DNA from: Synechococcus sp. CBW1107
GTDB taxonomy: Bacteria > Cyanobacteriota > Cyanobacteriia > PCC-6307 > Cyanobiaceae
Direction: 5' to 3'
DNA: 64,000 nucleotides
NCBI RefSeq assembly: GCF_015841355.1
Contig: NZ_CP064908.1
Coordinates: 1,240,001-1,304,000, forward strand
Shown here: in pieces, positions 48,558 to 57,940 of the stretch
Layout of the letters: every line of letters begins with the position of its first letter
Numbering within the stretch: the stretch's first letter is position 1
Program-made: the position numbers and the translations under genes
The notes under the pieces: model-generated
What the model saw: the letters and a program-made list of their open reading frames with translations, nothing else
What the model was told of the DNA's origin: nothing
Database searches by the model: none

Positions 48558-50404
48558 TGGCCTCCTCCTCCCCCGCCGCGCGCCCCTCCGCCGCAGCGGG
48601 CACAGACCGGCATGTGATCGTGCTGCCGATCGAGCCGGGACTGATCTGCCTGCGGGGCCTCAGCCCCAAGCGTCTGCGCTTCGAGGTGGAATACGGCCTG
48701 GAGCGGGGCACCACCGCCAATGCATTTCTCTTCGAGGCCGGCAGCAGGACAGGTGGCGCCCCGATCCCCCCGGTGCTGGTGCATCCGCCGGGGGCCTCCT
48801 TCGCGCAGCCTTTCCTGCAGCAGCTGGCGGAGCTGGTCCCGGCCGACGCGGCGCTGAAGGTGGTGGTCGGCCACCTCAACCCGAACCGGGTGGCGCTGCT
48901 GCGGGAGCTGGCGCTGCGCTGGCCGGCCCTGATGCTCGTGGCCTCCAACGCCGGCGCCAGGCTGCTGGAGGAACTCTGGAGCCAGCGCAAACCCGCCGCC
49001 AGCGATGCGGAGGCTGAGCCCCCACTGCCGCCGCTGCCGCCGATCGATGTGATCAAGCAGGAAGTGAGCCGGGAGCTGGCGAACGGCTACCGGCTCACCC
49101 TGATCCCCACCCCCACACCCCGCTGGCCCAGTGCCCTGGTGGCCTTCGAGGAGCGCACCGGCCTGCTGATGAGCGGCAAGTTCTTCGCCGCCCACCTCTG
49201 CAGCGAGAGCTGGGCCGAGGCCAACCGCGACAGCACGGAGGAGGATCGCCGCTACTTCTACGACTGCCTGATGGCGCCGATGGCCCGCCAGGTGGAAACG
49301 GTGGTCGACCGCCTCGATGAGCTGGCGATCCGAACGATCGCGCCGGGCCACGGTCCGGCGATCAGCGAAAGCTGGCGCAGTCTGCTGGCCGATTACCGCC
49401 GCTGGGGTGAAAGCCAGGAGAAGGCCCAGCTCTCGGTGGCCCTGCTCTATGCCAGCGCCTACGGCAACACCGCCGCCATCGCTGACGCCCTGGCCCAGGG
49501 GGTGGCGCGCACAGGGGTCCGGGTCGAGAGCCTGAACTGCGAATTCGCGCCCCCCGAGCAGCTCCTGCAGACGATCCGCGGCTGCGACGCGCTGATGATC
49601 GGCTCCCCCACCCTCGGGGGCCATGCCCCCACGCCGATCGTTTCGGCCCTGGGCACCCTGCTGGCGGAAGGCGACCGCGAGAAACCGGTGGGCGTGTTCG
49701 GCAGCTTCGGCTGGAGTGGCGAGGCCATCGATCTGCTCGAGAGCAAGCTGCGCGACGGCGGCTTCCGCTTCGCCTTCGAGCCGATCCGGATCAAATTCAG
49801 CCCCGATGGCGCCACCCTCAAACGGCTGGAGGAAACCGGCACGGCCCTGGGACGAGACCTGCAGCAGCGTCAGAAGCGCCAGAAGCGGGTGGCCGGCGGT
49901 GGCCTGAACGAAAGCCGCAGCAACCCGGCGGTGCTGGCGCTCGGGCGCGTGGTGGGCTCCCTCTGTGTCCTGACCACACGCAAGGGGGAGGGAGCGAGCG
50001 CCCTGTCGGGGGCGATGGTGGCCAGCTGGGTCAGCCAGGCCAGCTTCAGCCCACCGGGCCTCACGGTGGCGGTGGCCAGGGACCGCGCCGTCGAGGCGCT
50101 GCTGCACGTGGGCGATGTGTTTGTCCTCAACGTGCTGGCCGCCGGACGGGAAAGCGGACCGATGAAGCAGTTCCTGCAACCCTTTCCCCCCGGTGCCGAC
50201 CGTTTCGCGGGGCTGGAGCTGGAGAGCAGTCCGGGAGGCCAGCCAGTGCTGCCGGAGGCCCTGGCCTGGCTCGAGGCCCGGGTGAGCCAGCGGATGGAGT
50301 GCGGGGACCACTGGCTGATCTACGCCGTCGTGAGCCAGGGCGCCGTGCTGGATCCCACAGGCACCACGGCGGTGCACAAGCGGCGCAGCGGCGCCAACTA
50401 CTGA
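48557..50404 (+). CDS. flv1: Flavodiiron protein Flv1-type
   Basis: 615 residues with the same three-domain plan as the upstream partner: the flavodoxin part has [18 protein letters not shown] and the flavin-reductase part ATWVSQASF-like sequence. The diiron ligand motif is changed: where Flv3 has H-T-E-P-D-H, this protein reads H-L-N-P-N-R (residues 106-111), so three ligands are replaced by Asn, Asn and Arg. Such loss of ligands is the known mark of Flv1 versus Flv3. Activity therefore depends on the heterodimer. Overlap with flv3 (TGATG) couples their translation. Confidence 0.92.
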   Translation: MASSSPAARPSAAAGTDRHVIVLPIEPGLICLRGLSPKRLRFEVEYGLERGTTANAFLFEAGSRTGGAPIPPVLVHPPGASFAQPFLQQLAELVPADAALKVVVGHLNPNRVALLRELALRWPALMLVASNAGARLLEELWSQRKPAASDAEAEPPLPPLPPIDVIKQEVSRELANGYRLTLIPTPTPRWPSALVAFEERTGLLMSGKFFAAHLCSESWAEANRDSTEEDRRYFYDCLMAPMARQVETVVDRLDELAIRTIAPGHGPAISESWRSLLADYRRWGESQEKAQLSVALLYASAYGNTAAIADALAQGVARTGVRVESLNCEFAPPEQLLQTIRGCDALMIGSPTLGGHAPTPIVSALGTLLAEGDREKPVGVFGSFGWSGEAIDLLESKLRDGGFRFAFEPIRIKFSPDGATLKRLEETGTALGRDLQQRQKRQKRVAGGGLNESRSNPAVLALGRVVGSLCVLTTRKGEGASALSGAMVASWVSQASFSPPGLTVAVARDRAVEALLHVGDVFVLNVLAAGRESGPMKQFLQPFPPGADRFAGLELESSPGGQPVLPEALAWLEARVSQRMECGDHWLIYAVVSQGAVLDPTGTTAVHKRRSGANY

Positions 50405-50477
50405 TCCAGCTAACTCATACTCAGTCCGACTTAGTGCTAGGGTCTGGGGAGACCGGCCAACCCGCTCCTCTGTGTCC

Positions 50478-51191
50478 ATGGATCTCTCCAACCCCCTCAC
50501 CAGCGCCAACCTTGAAGCCGCCTTCGGCGGCGAGAGCATGGCCAACCGCAAATACCTCTTCTTCGCCGATCTGGCCAAGAAGCTCGGCCATGCGGAGCTG
50601 ACCCGGCTCTTCCGCGACACCGCCAACCAGGAGACCGAGCACGCCTTCGCCCACTTCCGCCTGCTCCATCCCGAGCTGGTGGTCGACGATCCCGCCAGCC
50701 TCTCGGACGAGCAGAAGCGGGCGGTGCTCGCCCGCTGCCTGGAACTGGCGATCGAAGGCGAAACCTACGAGTACACCACCATGTATCCGGAGTTCGCCGC
50801 CGCGGCCCGCGCCGAACGCGATGCCACGGCCGAAGCCGAATTCAACGAGCAGATCGCCGAATCGGAAGACCATGCCGGAGTCTTCCGCAAGGCCGCCAGC
50901 AACTTCGGCTTCCTCACCCCCATCGAGCACCACCATGCCGACCGCTACGGCATCGCCCTGAAGGCCCTCTCCGGTGAGGGCAAGGCCGGTGAGGCCAGCC
51001 AGCCGCTGCCCGGCCTCTGGATCTGCAAGGTCTGCTCGATGATCTACGACCCCGCCATCGGCGATCCCGACTCCGGCATCGCCGCCGGCACCCCCTTCGA
51101 AGCCATCCCCGACGACTGGGAATGCCCGATCTGCGGGGTCCGCAAGGCCAGCTTCGAGCCCTACCGCGAACCTGAGCTGCTGGCGGCCTGA
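50478..51191 (+). CDS. rbr: Rubrerythrin
   Basis: A 237-residue peroxide-scavenging protein with a ferritin-like diiron domain (Glu ligands in [45 protein letters not shown] and [11 protein letters not shown]). A C-terminal rubredoxin domain follows ([10 protein letters not shown] and [14 protein letters not shown]). ATG 50478 (MDLSNPL) is preferred over GTG 50472. The domain order is that of classic rubrerythrin. It follows flv1 after 73 bases and precedes an old yellow enzyme, suggesting a cluster for disposing of reactive oxygen and surplus reductant. Confidence 0.92.
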   Translation: MDLSNPLTSANLEAAFGGESMANRKYLFFADLAKKLGHAELTRLFRDTANQETEHAFAHFRLLHPELVVDDPASLSDEQKRAVLARCLELAIEGETYEYTTMYPEFAAAARAERDATAEAEFNEQIAESEDHAGVFRKAASNFGFLTPIEHHHADRYGIALKALSGEGKAGEASQPLPGLWICKVCSMIYDPAIGDPDSGIAAGTPFEAIPDDWECPICGVRKASFEPYREPELLAA

Positions 51192-51262
51192 TCCCTGTCC
51201 TGACTCGATCGCCGGCTGCCCCCGAGCGCCGGCCTCATCTCCGACACCCGCACGTTTCCCCG

Positions 51263-52324
51263 ATGGCCGACCTGTTCACTCCCCTGCGGCTCGGCCCCCT
51301 GGAGCTGCCCAACCGGGTGCTGATGGCCCCCCTCACCCGTTCACGGGCCGAGGCGGGCCATGTGCCGGGCCCGCTGATGGCTGAGTACTACGCCCAGCGG
51401 GCTTCGGCGGGACTGATCATCGCCGAGGCCACGATGGTGATGGAGGGGGAGTCGTCGTTCATCCGTGAACCGGGCATCCACTCCCAGGCCCAGATCGACG
51501 GCTGGACGCTCACCACCGACGCGGTGCATGCGGCGGGAGGCCGCATCGTGCTGCAGCTCTGGCACGGGGGACGGGCCTGCCACCCGCTCCTCAACGGAGG
51601 CCGGCAGCCGGTGGCCCCCAGCCCGATCGCCATCAGCGGCGATGAGATCCACACCCCAGAGGGCAAGAAGCCCTACGTGGTGCCGCGGGAGCTGGCCGAC
51701 GCGGAGCTGCCCGCCATCGTGGCCGGGTTCCGCCAGGCGGCCCGCAACGCCATCGCCGCTGGTTTCGACGGTGTGGAGGTGCACGGCGCCAACGGCTATC
51801 TGCTCGATGAATTCCTGCGCGACGGGAGCAACCGCCGCGCTGGCCCCTATGGCGGTCCGATCGAGAACCGGGCCCGCCTGGTGCTCGAGGTGATCGAGGC
51901 GGTGCGCCAGGAGGCGGAGCTGGTGGGACTGCGGATCTCGCCGCTCAACAGCTACAACGCCATGGTCGATTCCGATCCGGTCGGCCTCAGCCGCTGGCTG
52001 GCGGAGCGGCTCAATGGCTGCGGTCTGGAGTACCTCCATGTGATGCGCGGCGATCTCCTCGGCCAGCAGCATGGGGATGTGCTCGCGCCGGTGCGCGAAC
52101 ACTTCAACGGCACCCTGATCGCCAACATGGGGTACGACGGCAGCGAGGCCAGCGCAGCCATCGCCGCCGGCACCATCGACGCGGTGGCCTTCGGCACGGC
52201 CTTCCTGGCCAACCCCGATCTGCCCGAGCGTCTGCGGCGTGGGGCCCCGCTCAACAGCCCCGACCCCGCCACCTTCTACACCCCGGGCCCCGCCGGATAC
52301 ACCGACTACCCCGCCCTGCCATGA
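51263..52324 (+). CDS. Old yellow enzyme family alkene reductase
   Basis: A 353-residue FMN TIM-barrel ene-reductase. LPNRVLMAPLTRSRA, IVLQLWHGGRACHP, FDGVEVHGANGYLLDEFLRDGSNRR (with the conserved Tyr/His pair nearby) and LIANMGYDGSEASAAI are typical OYE motifs. Members reduce activated C=C bonds of electrophiles such as N-ethylmaleimide and oxylipin-like aldehydes with NAD(P)H. The stop overlaps the ATG of the pirin gene by four bases, so the two are co-translated. Confidence 0.92.
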   Translation: MADLFTPLRLGPLELPNRVLMAPLTRSRAEAGHVPGPLMAEYYAQRASAGLIIAEATMVMEGESSFIREPGIHSQAQIDGWTLTTDAVHAAGGRIVLQLWHGGRACHPLLNGGRQPVAPSPIAISGDEIHTPEGKKPYVVPRELADAELPAIVAGFRQAARNAIAAGFDGVEVHGANGYLLDEFLRDGSNRRAGPYGGPIENRARLVLEVIEAVRQEAELVGLRISPLNSYNAMVDSDPVGLSRWLAERLNGCGLEYLHVMRGDLLGQQHGDVLAPVREHFNGTLIANMGYDGSEASAAIAAGTIDAVAFGTAFLANPDLPERLRRGAPLNSPDPATFYTPGPAGYTDYPALP

Positions 52325-53043
52325 CCACCACCCCACGCACCGCAACCCTGCTGCGCCCGGCGGCCGAGCGCTTCCACGGCCGGCTCGACTGGCTCGAGAG
52401 CTGGCACACCTTCAGCTTCGGCCACCACTACGACCCGGCCTGGATGGGCTACGGCCCCCTGCGGGTGATCAACGAGGACACCATCGCCCCGCACCGTGGC
52501 TTCGGGATGCATCCCCACAGCGACATGGAGATCATCACGGTGATGGTGGAGGGGGAACTCAGCCATCGCGATTCGATGGGCCATGGCGCCGTGCTGAGGG
52601 CGGGGGAGGTGCAGCGCATGAGCGCCGGCACCGGGGTGGTCCACAGCGAGATCAATGAATCGGGACGCCCCTGCCGGCTGCTGCAGATCTGGATCGAGCC
52701 CAGCAGCCGGGGCATCAAGCCGGCCTATGAGCAGAAGGCCTTCCACTTCGGCGACGACTGGACCCTGGTGCTCGATCCCCAGGAGACCCAGGGGGCCATG
52801 GCGATCCACCGGCCGGTGCGGCTGTGGCGGGCCCGGCCCGGCGAAGGCGTCAGCCTGGAGCTGCCCCTGATGGCCGGGCGCCAGGCCTGGCTGCAGCTGA
52901 TCGATGGTGCCGTGGAACTCAACGGCCCGGATGGCAGCCGGCTCCTGGAGGCCGGTGATGGCCTCGGCTTCCTGGCCAGGGGATCAGGGGCGCTCACGGC
53001 CAGGGCTGCCGGCACCGATCTGCTGCTGTTCGAGCTGGCATGA
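52321..53043 (+). CDS. Pirin-family bicupin protein
   Basis: A 240-residue pirin. FSFGHHYDPAWMGYGPLRVINEDTIAP and HRGFGMHPHSDMEIITVMVEGELSHRDSMG contain the iron-binding His-x-His, then the distal His and Glu in GTGVVHSEIN. A second cupin lacks the ligands, as usual. YhaK/YhhW-type relatives have quercetinase activity in vitro; the physiological role here is unknown but probably redox-linked given its neighbours. It overlaps the OYE gene upstream and the DUF924 gene downstream by four bases each. Confidence 0.9.
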   Translation: MTTTPRTATLLRPAAERFHGRLDWLESWHTFSFGHHYDPAWMGYGPLRVINEDTIAPHRGFGMHPHSDMEIITVMVEGELSHRDSMGHGAVLRAGEVQRMSAGTGVVHSEINESGRPCRLLQIWIEPSSRGIKPAYEQKAFHFGDDWTLVLDPQETQGAMAIHRPVRLWRARPGEGVSLELPLMAGRQAWLQLIDGAVELNGPDGSRLLEAGDGLGFLARGSGALTARAAGTDLLLFELA

Positions 53044-53591
53044 ACGGGCCGGACGCCCACGATCTGCTGCACTTCTGGTTCGAGGAGTGCCGGCCGGTCC
53101 AGTGGTTCCGCAAGGATCCAGGCTTCGATCAGCAGGTGCGCGAGCGCTTCGGGGCGCTCGGCGAGCGGGCCCTGGCCGGGGAGCTGCGACCGTGGGCCGA
53201 CGATCCCGACTCAGCACTGGCGCTGGTGCTGTTGCTCGATCAGCTGCCCAGACAGCTCTGGCGCGGGACGCCCGAGGCGTTCTCCGGGGATGCCGCGGCC
53301 TTGGAGCTGAGCCTACGGGCCCTCGCCATGGGCTGGATCGAAGCCGAACCCAGGCGCGAGCGGCGCCAGTTCTGGCTGATGCCCCTGATGCACAGCGAGG
53401 ACCTGGCGATCCAGGACCAGGGGCTGGAGCTGTTCGAGCGCTTCTGTGATGCCGAAACCACGGCGTTTGCCCGCCGCCACCGGGATGTGATCGCCCGCTT
53501 CGGGCGCTTCCCGCACCGCAACGAGGTCCTTGGGCGCAGCTCCAGCGCCGGTGAACTGGCGTTTCTGAAGCAGCCAGGCTCCCGCTTCTGA
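53040..53591 (+). CDS. DUF924 family protein
   Basis: A 183-residue all-helical protein. DLLHFWFEECRPVQWFRKDPGFDQQVRERFG is the conserved N-terminus. ALVLLLDQLPRQLWRGTPEAFSGD and FWLMPLMHSEDLAIQDQGLELFERF are the TPR-like core helices. RFGRFPHRNEVLGR is the family signature. The biochemical role is unknown. It overlaps the pirin gene by four bases and is the last member of the flv3-to-DUF924 block. Confidence 0.88.
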   Translation: MNGPDAHDLLHFWFEECRPVQWFRKDPGFDQQVRERFGALGERALAGELRPWADDPDSALALVLLLDQLPRQLWRGTPEAFSGDAAALELSLRALAMGWIEAEPRRERRQFWLMPLMHSEDLAIQDQGLELFERFCDAETTAFARRHRDVIARFGRFPHRNEVLGRSSSAGELAFLKQPGSRF

Positions 53592-53710
53592 CGACGGGAA
53601 CGGCAATTCATGACAAATCATGACCGTTTTTCGGAAAGGCAGCCTGTGATGCTGCGCCTGATCAGCCCTGCCCCTGCAATGGATTCCGACGTTCCATCGC
53701 GCGCCTGGTC

Positions 53711-53938
53711 ATGGCGACCCACGATCCCTACGCCCCTGCCCTGCGTGTGGTCCCCGATCTGGAACCCAAGCGCTGGATCGTTCGCTACCGCGGCTTCGTG
53801 CTGATGCCCCAGGCCGATCTCACCTGGCTGGTGCGGCCTGAGCGCAGCCCGATGCCGGTGCTGCCGTTCCGCACCCCCGCCAGCTCTCTGGCTGACGTGA
53901 AGGCCCTGGTCGACTGGCGTCTCACCCGGGCTGCCTGA
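53711..53938 (+). CDS. Small conserved hypothetical protein
   Basis: 75 residues starting MATHDPYAPALRVVPDLEP. It contains KRWIVRYRGFVLMPQADLTWLVRPERSPMPVLPF and ends with a helix SLADVKALVDWRLTRAA. The compact beta hairpin plus helix, with aromatic residues spaced regularly, looks like a genuine small folded protein of the kind common in picocyanobacteria. No function is recognised. It lies 119 bases downstream of the DUF924 gene. Confidence 0.6.
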   Translation: MATHDPYAPALRVVPDLEPKRWIVRYRGFVLMPQADLTWLVRPERSPMPVLPFRTPASSLADVKALVDWRLTRAA

Positions 53939-53968
53939 GCCGGACAGCAGACCTGGCCCCTGAGGAGC

Positions 53969-54283
53969 TCAGGCCGCCTGGGGCGGCGTGGGGGTGGGGC
54001 CGCCGGCTGCCTGGAACGTCAGCACGACAGTGGCCCAACGCTCCGGGCGCTCGCTGCGACGGCGCTTGGCCTGACGCACTCCGAAGGGGACCCGCAGCAC
54101 ATTGGTGCCCTCTTCGCGGAAGATCTCTCCCCGGTCGTGGGAATGGACAAGGGCGGAGGGCACCGCCGGCAGGGACGGACCCGGCCTGGTCGTCGACCCC
54201 GGCTGACTGGCCGCCTGGGCATCGGCCCTCACCAGGCGACGAATGGCCGCAGGACCGGAAGTGTCGTCGTTGTTGCCGTTCAT
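53969..54283 (-). CDS. Small basic hypothetical protein
   Basis: 104 residues from ATG 54283 (MNGNNDDTSGPAAIRRLV). It has a disordered, Ser/Pro-rich first half, then REEGTNVLRVPFGVRQAKRRRSERPERWATVVLTFQA, a basic strand-turn-strand element, and a Pro-rich tail. No family is recognised. Coding character is plausible but unproven. It lies between convergent small genes and gcvP. Confidence 0.45.
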   Translation of the reverse strand: MNGNNDDTSGPAAIRRLVRADAQAASQPGSTTRPGPSLPAVPSALVHSHDRGEIFREEGTNVLRVPFGVRQAKRRRSERPERWATVVLTFQAAGGPTPTPPQAA

Positions 54284-54423
54284 GGATGGGTCGGCGTGGC
54301 CAATGGGCGGGTCGGAAGGAGCAGCGGAACCGGAACTTCCGGGCGCATTTCTCACAGATCAACGAAAAGAAGCAACCCCTGGATTCAAAAGAAAACCTGT
54401 GGATTGATCAACTTGGCGGGATC

Positions 54424-57400
54424 TTAACGCCCATGGCCAGCCAGGGCTGGTGCCGTGGCTACCCCTTCCGGGACCGCCCCCAGGGGCACCGCCGCCAGCT
54501 CCTCCACCGATGGGCAGGTGCAGACCAGATTCCTGTCGCCGTAGGCGTTGTCGATGCGGGCCACCGCCGGCCAGAACTTGGTGGCGTGCTGGCCCTCCCC
54601 GGCGGGGAAAGCGGCCTGCTGCCGGCTGTAGGGACGGCCCCAGTCATCGGCCGTGACGGCCGCCAGGGTGTGGGGCGCACGCTTGAGCGGGTTGTCGAGG
54701 GGGTCCACCTGGCCGGCCTCGATCGCCGCCGTTTCGGCCCTGATCGCGATCAGGGCCTCGCAGAACCGATCGATCTCCGCGAGCGATTCGCTCTCGGTGG
54801 GCTCCACCATCACCGTGCCGGCCACGGGCCAGCTCACGGTGGGGGCATGGAAGCCGTAGTCCATCAGACGCTTGGCCAGGTCATCCACCTCCAGACCGGC
54901 ACTGCGCTTGAGCGGTCGCAGATCGAGGATGCATTCATGGGCCACCCGACCGCCCGGTCCCCGGAAGAGCACGGGGTAATGGGGCTCAAGGCGCTCGGCG
55001 ATCACGTTGGCCGCCAGCAGGGCCATGGAGCTCGCCTGGCGCAGACCCGCGCCCCCCATCATGCGGATGTACATCCAGCTGATCGGCAGGATGCCGGCGC
55101 TGCCCCAGCGGGCCGCCGCCACCGCGCCGATGCCCTGGGCCTGACCGGGCAGGAAGGGCACCAGGTGAGCGGCCACCCCGATGGGCCCCACCCCGGGGCC
55201 ACCACCGCCGTGGGGGATGCAGAAGGTCTTGTGCAGGTTGAGGTGGCAGACATCGGCGCCGTAGAGGCCCGGCTTGGCCAGGCCCACCTGGGCGTTGAGG
55301 TTGGCCCCGTCGAGATAGACCTGGCCGCCATGGCGGTGGATCACGTCGCAGAGACGGCGGATGCCGGGCTCGAACACCCCGTGGGTGGACGGGTAGGTGA
55401 CCATCACCGCCGCCAGGGAGGCGGCATGGGTCTGGGCCTTGGCCTCCAGATCCACCAGGTCGATGTTGCCCTTGTCGTCACAGGCCACAGGCACCACCCG
55501 CAGGCCCGCCATCACCGCGCTGGCCGGGTTGGTGCCATGGGCGCTGGTGGGGATCAGACAGACATCGCGGTGATCGTCGCCGCGGCTGCGGTGCCAGGCG
55601 CGGATCACCAGCAGGCCCGCGTATTCCCCCTGGGAGCCGGCATTGGGCTGCAACGACACGCCAGCGAAACCGGTGATCACCGCCAGCCAGCTCTCCAGAT
55701 CAGCGATCAGACGGGCATATCCCCTGGCCTGGGAGGGCGGCACCAGGGGGTGCAGGTCGGCGAACTCGGCCCAGCTCACCGGCGCCAGCTCGGCGGCAGC
55801 GTTGAGCTTCATCGTGCAGCTCCCCAGGGGGATCATCCCGTGCACCAGGGAGAGGTCGCGGGACGCCAGGCGCTGGATGTAGCGCAGGAGCTCGGACTCG
55901 CTGCGGTAGCGCTGGAAGACGTCCTGCCGCAGCCAGGGGCCCTGGCGCAGGGGCAGGCCCGCCAGCAGCTCCTGATCAGCGGGCAGCTCGGCCAGCAGGG
56001 CGGCGGCCGAAGGGGCTTCGGCAGAGGCGGCGGCGGCGAACAGCGCCAGCAGCTGGTCGATCTCGGCCTCATCGCTGCGCTCATCGAGGCTGAGGGCCAC
56101 CCCCTCCAGCACCCCGACCGGGGACATGAGCGGCCTGAGGTTGAAGCCGGCGGCCTCCGCCCGCTCCAGCAGCGCGGCGGCTTCGGCCGTGAGCACGCTG
56201 AGGGTGCCGAAGGCCGGGCCGGCATCGAACTGGAAGCCGAGGCGAGCGAGCCCCAGGGCCAGGGCGGCACGCAGGCGCAGCACCCGCCGGGCGATGGCGC
56301 TGAGCCCCTCGGGCCCGTGGTGCACGGCATAGAAACCGGCCATCACCGCCAGCAGCACCTGGGCGGTGCAGATGTTGCTGGTGGCCTTGTCGCGGCGGAT
56401 GTGCTGCTCGCGCGTCTGCAGAGCCAGGCGCAGGGCCGGCCGGCCCTCGGCATCGAGGGAGCGGCCCACCAGACGGCCGGGGATCTGGCGCTTGTGGGCC
56501 TCGGTGGTGGCGAAGAAGGCGGCGTGGGGTCCACCGAAGCCCAGGGGCACCCCGAACCGCTGGCTGCTGCCGATGGCGATGTCGGCGCCGAGGGCACCCA
56601 CGGGCTCCAGCAGCACCTGGGCGAGGGGATCGATCGCGACGGTGACCATGGCGCCGGCCTCGTGAGCCGCCGCGATCACCGCCGTGGGATCGAGGAGACG
56701 ACCACGGCTGCCGGGCAGTTGCAGCAGCACACCGAAGACATCGGAGCCGAAGAGCTGATCGCCAGCAGCGGCCGCGCTGCTGCTGGCTGAAGAAACCGTG
56801 GCTGGATCGAAGGTCTCGATCAGAATCCCCAGGGGCTCGGCCCGGGTGCGCAGCACCTCCAGGGTCTGGGGAAACACCTGCTCATCCACGAGGAAGCGGC
56901 GGGCCTCGCCGCGGCGGCAGGCACCGGCACTGAGCGACATCGCCTCGGCCGCCGCCGTGGCCTCGTCCAGAAGCGAGGCGTTGGCGATCGGCAGGGCTGT
57001 GAGCTCGCTGATCAGGGTCTGGAAATTGAGCAGGGCCTCCAGCCGCCCCTGGGCGATCTCCGCCTGGTAAGGGGTGTAGGCGGTGTACCAGCAGGGGTTC
57101 TCCAGCACATGGCGCTGGATCAGGGCCGGGGTGGCGGTGCCGTAATACCCCAGGCCGATCAGGCTGCGACGCACCTGGTTGAGGGAAGCGATCCGGCGCA
57201 GTTCCGCCAGGGCCTGGGCCTCCCCGACGCCCTCGGGCAGATCCTGCTCGGCGGCGCTGGCTGGAATCAGGATGTCAGCGGGAACGACTTCCGCCACGAA
57301 GCCCTCCAGATCGGTGCAGCCCACGCGCTCGAGCATCCGGGCCTGCTCGGCGGCGGATGGGCCCAGATGGCGTTGCAGAAAAGGAGATGGACCCCGGGGG

Positions 57401-57441
57401 GCGCCGGCCACGGCGCTGTCGCTGCTGCTCTCGACGCTCAC
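54424..57441 (-). CDS. gcvP: Glycine dehydrogenase (decarboxylating), P protein
   Basis: A 1,005-residue fused P1-P2 homodimeric type P protein, the PLP-dependent decarboxylase of the glycine cleavage system. The PLP lysine lies in [17 protein letters not shown], and the N-terminal FLQRHLGPS and [15 protein letters not shown] are further hallmarks. It passes the aminomethyl group to the GcvH lipoate, completing the photorespiratory conversion of two glycines to serine. gcvH lies 57 bases upstream, so the two are surely co-transcribed. Confidence 0.96.
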   Translation of the reverse strand: MSVESSSDSAVAGAPRGPSPFLQRHLGPSAAEQARMLERVGCTDLEGFVAEVVPADILIPASAAEQDLPEGVGEAQALAELRRIASLNQVRRSLIGLGYYGTATPALIQRHVLENPCWYTAYTPYQAEIAQGRLEALLNFQTLISELTALPIANASLLDEATAAAEAMSLSAGACRRGEARRFLVDEQVFPQTLEVLRTRAEPLGILIETFDPATVSSASSSAAAAGDQLFGSDVFGVLLQLPGSRGRLLDPTAVIAAAHEAGAMVTVAIDPLAQVLLEPVGALGADIAIGSSQRFGVPLGFGGPHAAFFATTEAHKRQIPGRLVGRSLDAEGRPALRLALQTREQHIRRDKATSNICTAQVLLAVMAGFYAVHHGPEGLSAIARRVLRLRAALALGLARLGFQFDAGPAFGTLSVLTAEAAALLERAEAAGFNLRPLMSPVGVLEGVALSLDERSDEAEIDQLLALFAAAASAEAPSAAALLAELPADQELLAGLPLRQGPWLRQDVFQRYRSESELLRYIQRLASRDLSLVHGMIPLGSCTMKLNAAAELAPVSWAEFADLHPLVPPSQARGYARLIADLESWLAVITGFAGVSLQPNAGSQGEYAGLLVIRAWHRSRGDDHRDVCLIPTSAHGTNPASAVMAGLRVVPVACDDKGNIDLVDLEAKAQTHAASLAAVMVTYPSTHGVFEPGIRRLCDVIHRHGGQVYLDGANLNAQVGLAKPGLYGADVCHLNLHKTFCIPHGGGGPGVGPIGVAAHLVPFLPGQAQGIGAVAAARWGSAGILPISWMYIRMMGGAGLRQASSMALLAANVIAERLEPHYPVLFRGPGGRVAHECILDLRPLKRSAGLEVDDLAKRLMDYGFHAPTVSWPVAGTVMVEPTESESLAEIDRFCEALIAIRAETAAIEAGQVDPLDNPLKRAPHTLAAVTADDWGRPYSRQQAAFPAGEGQHATKFWPAVARIDNAYGDRNLVCTCPSVEELAAVPLGAVPEGVATAPALAGHGR

Positions 57442-57498
57442 GCCACCCGGTCCGGCTTAGCGCAGGATCCTAGGGACTTCGCCCCGGCAGACCAGCCT

Positions 57499-57888
57499 TC
57501 AGGAGCCCGCCAGCTTGGCGCGGTAGCTGTCGGGCTCCAGCAGATCGTCGAGCTGGGTGGGATCGCTGGGGCGCAGCAGCAGCAACCAACCCTCCCCATA
57601 GGGATCGTTCTGCAGTTCCTCGGGGCTGGAGAGCACCGCCTCGTTGCGCAGCTCCACGGTGCCGCTGATCGGGGCGTACATCTCCTCGACGGCCTTGACC
57701 GATTCCACCGTGCCGAAACTGCTGCCGCGCTCCAGCTGAGTGCCGGTTTCGGGCAGTTCCACGAAGACGATGTCGCCGAGCTGGTCGACGGCGAAGGCAC
57801 TCACCCCCACCCTCACCAGCTCCCCCTCCGGGCGCACGTATTCATGGCTGTCGGCGTAGCGGCAGTCGTCGGGGACCTGGAGGGCCAT
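57499..57888 (-). CDS. gcvH: Glycine cleavage system H protein
   Basis: 129 residues from ATG 57888 (MALQVPDDCRYADSHEYVRP). The lipoylated lysine is K65 in GTVESVKAVEEMYAPISG. The C-terminal NDPYGEGWLLLLRPSDPTQLDDLL is standard. The open frame upstream to 58056 overlaps the preceding PLP-enzyme gene and was not used. It shuttles methylamine between P, T and L proteins. It lies between the methionine-gamma-lyase-like gene (52 bases) and gcvP (57 bases). Confidence 0.96.
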   Translation of the reverse strand: MALQVPDDCRYADSHEYVRPEGELVRVGVSAFAVDQLGDIVFVELPETGTQLERGSSFGTVESVKAVEEMYAPISGTVELRNEAVLSSPEELQNDPYGEGWLLLLRPSDPTQLDDLLEPDSYRAKLAGS

Positions 57889-57940
57889 CGCGGACCGGAA
57901 GACGGTTGGGTCCAGTGTGGCTCCCGGGGGGCCGGCGCGC

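Noticed and set aside
48551-50626. A 691-codon minus-strand frame opposite flv1
   Set aside because: Mirror-frame artefact of the flv1 coding bias; no motifs.
54286-56790. An 834-codon plus-strand frame opposite gcvP
   Set aside because: Antisense shadow of gcvP with Gly/His/Gln-rich translation and no domain.
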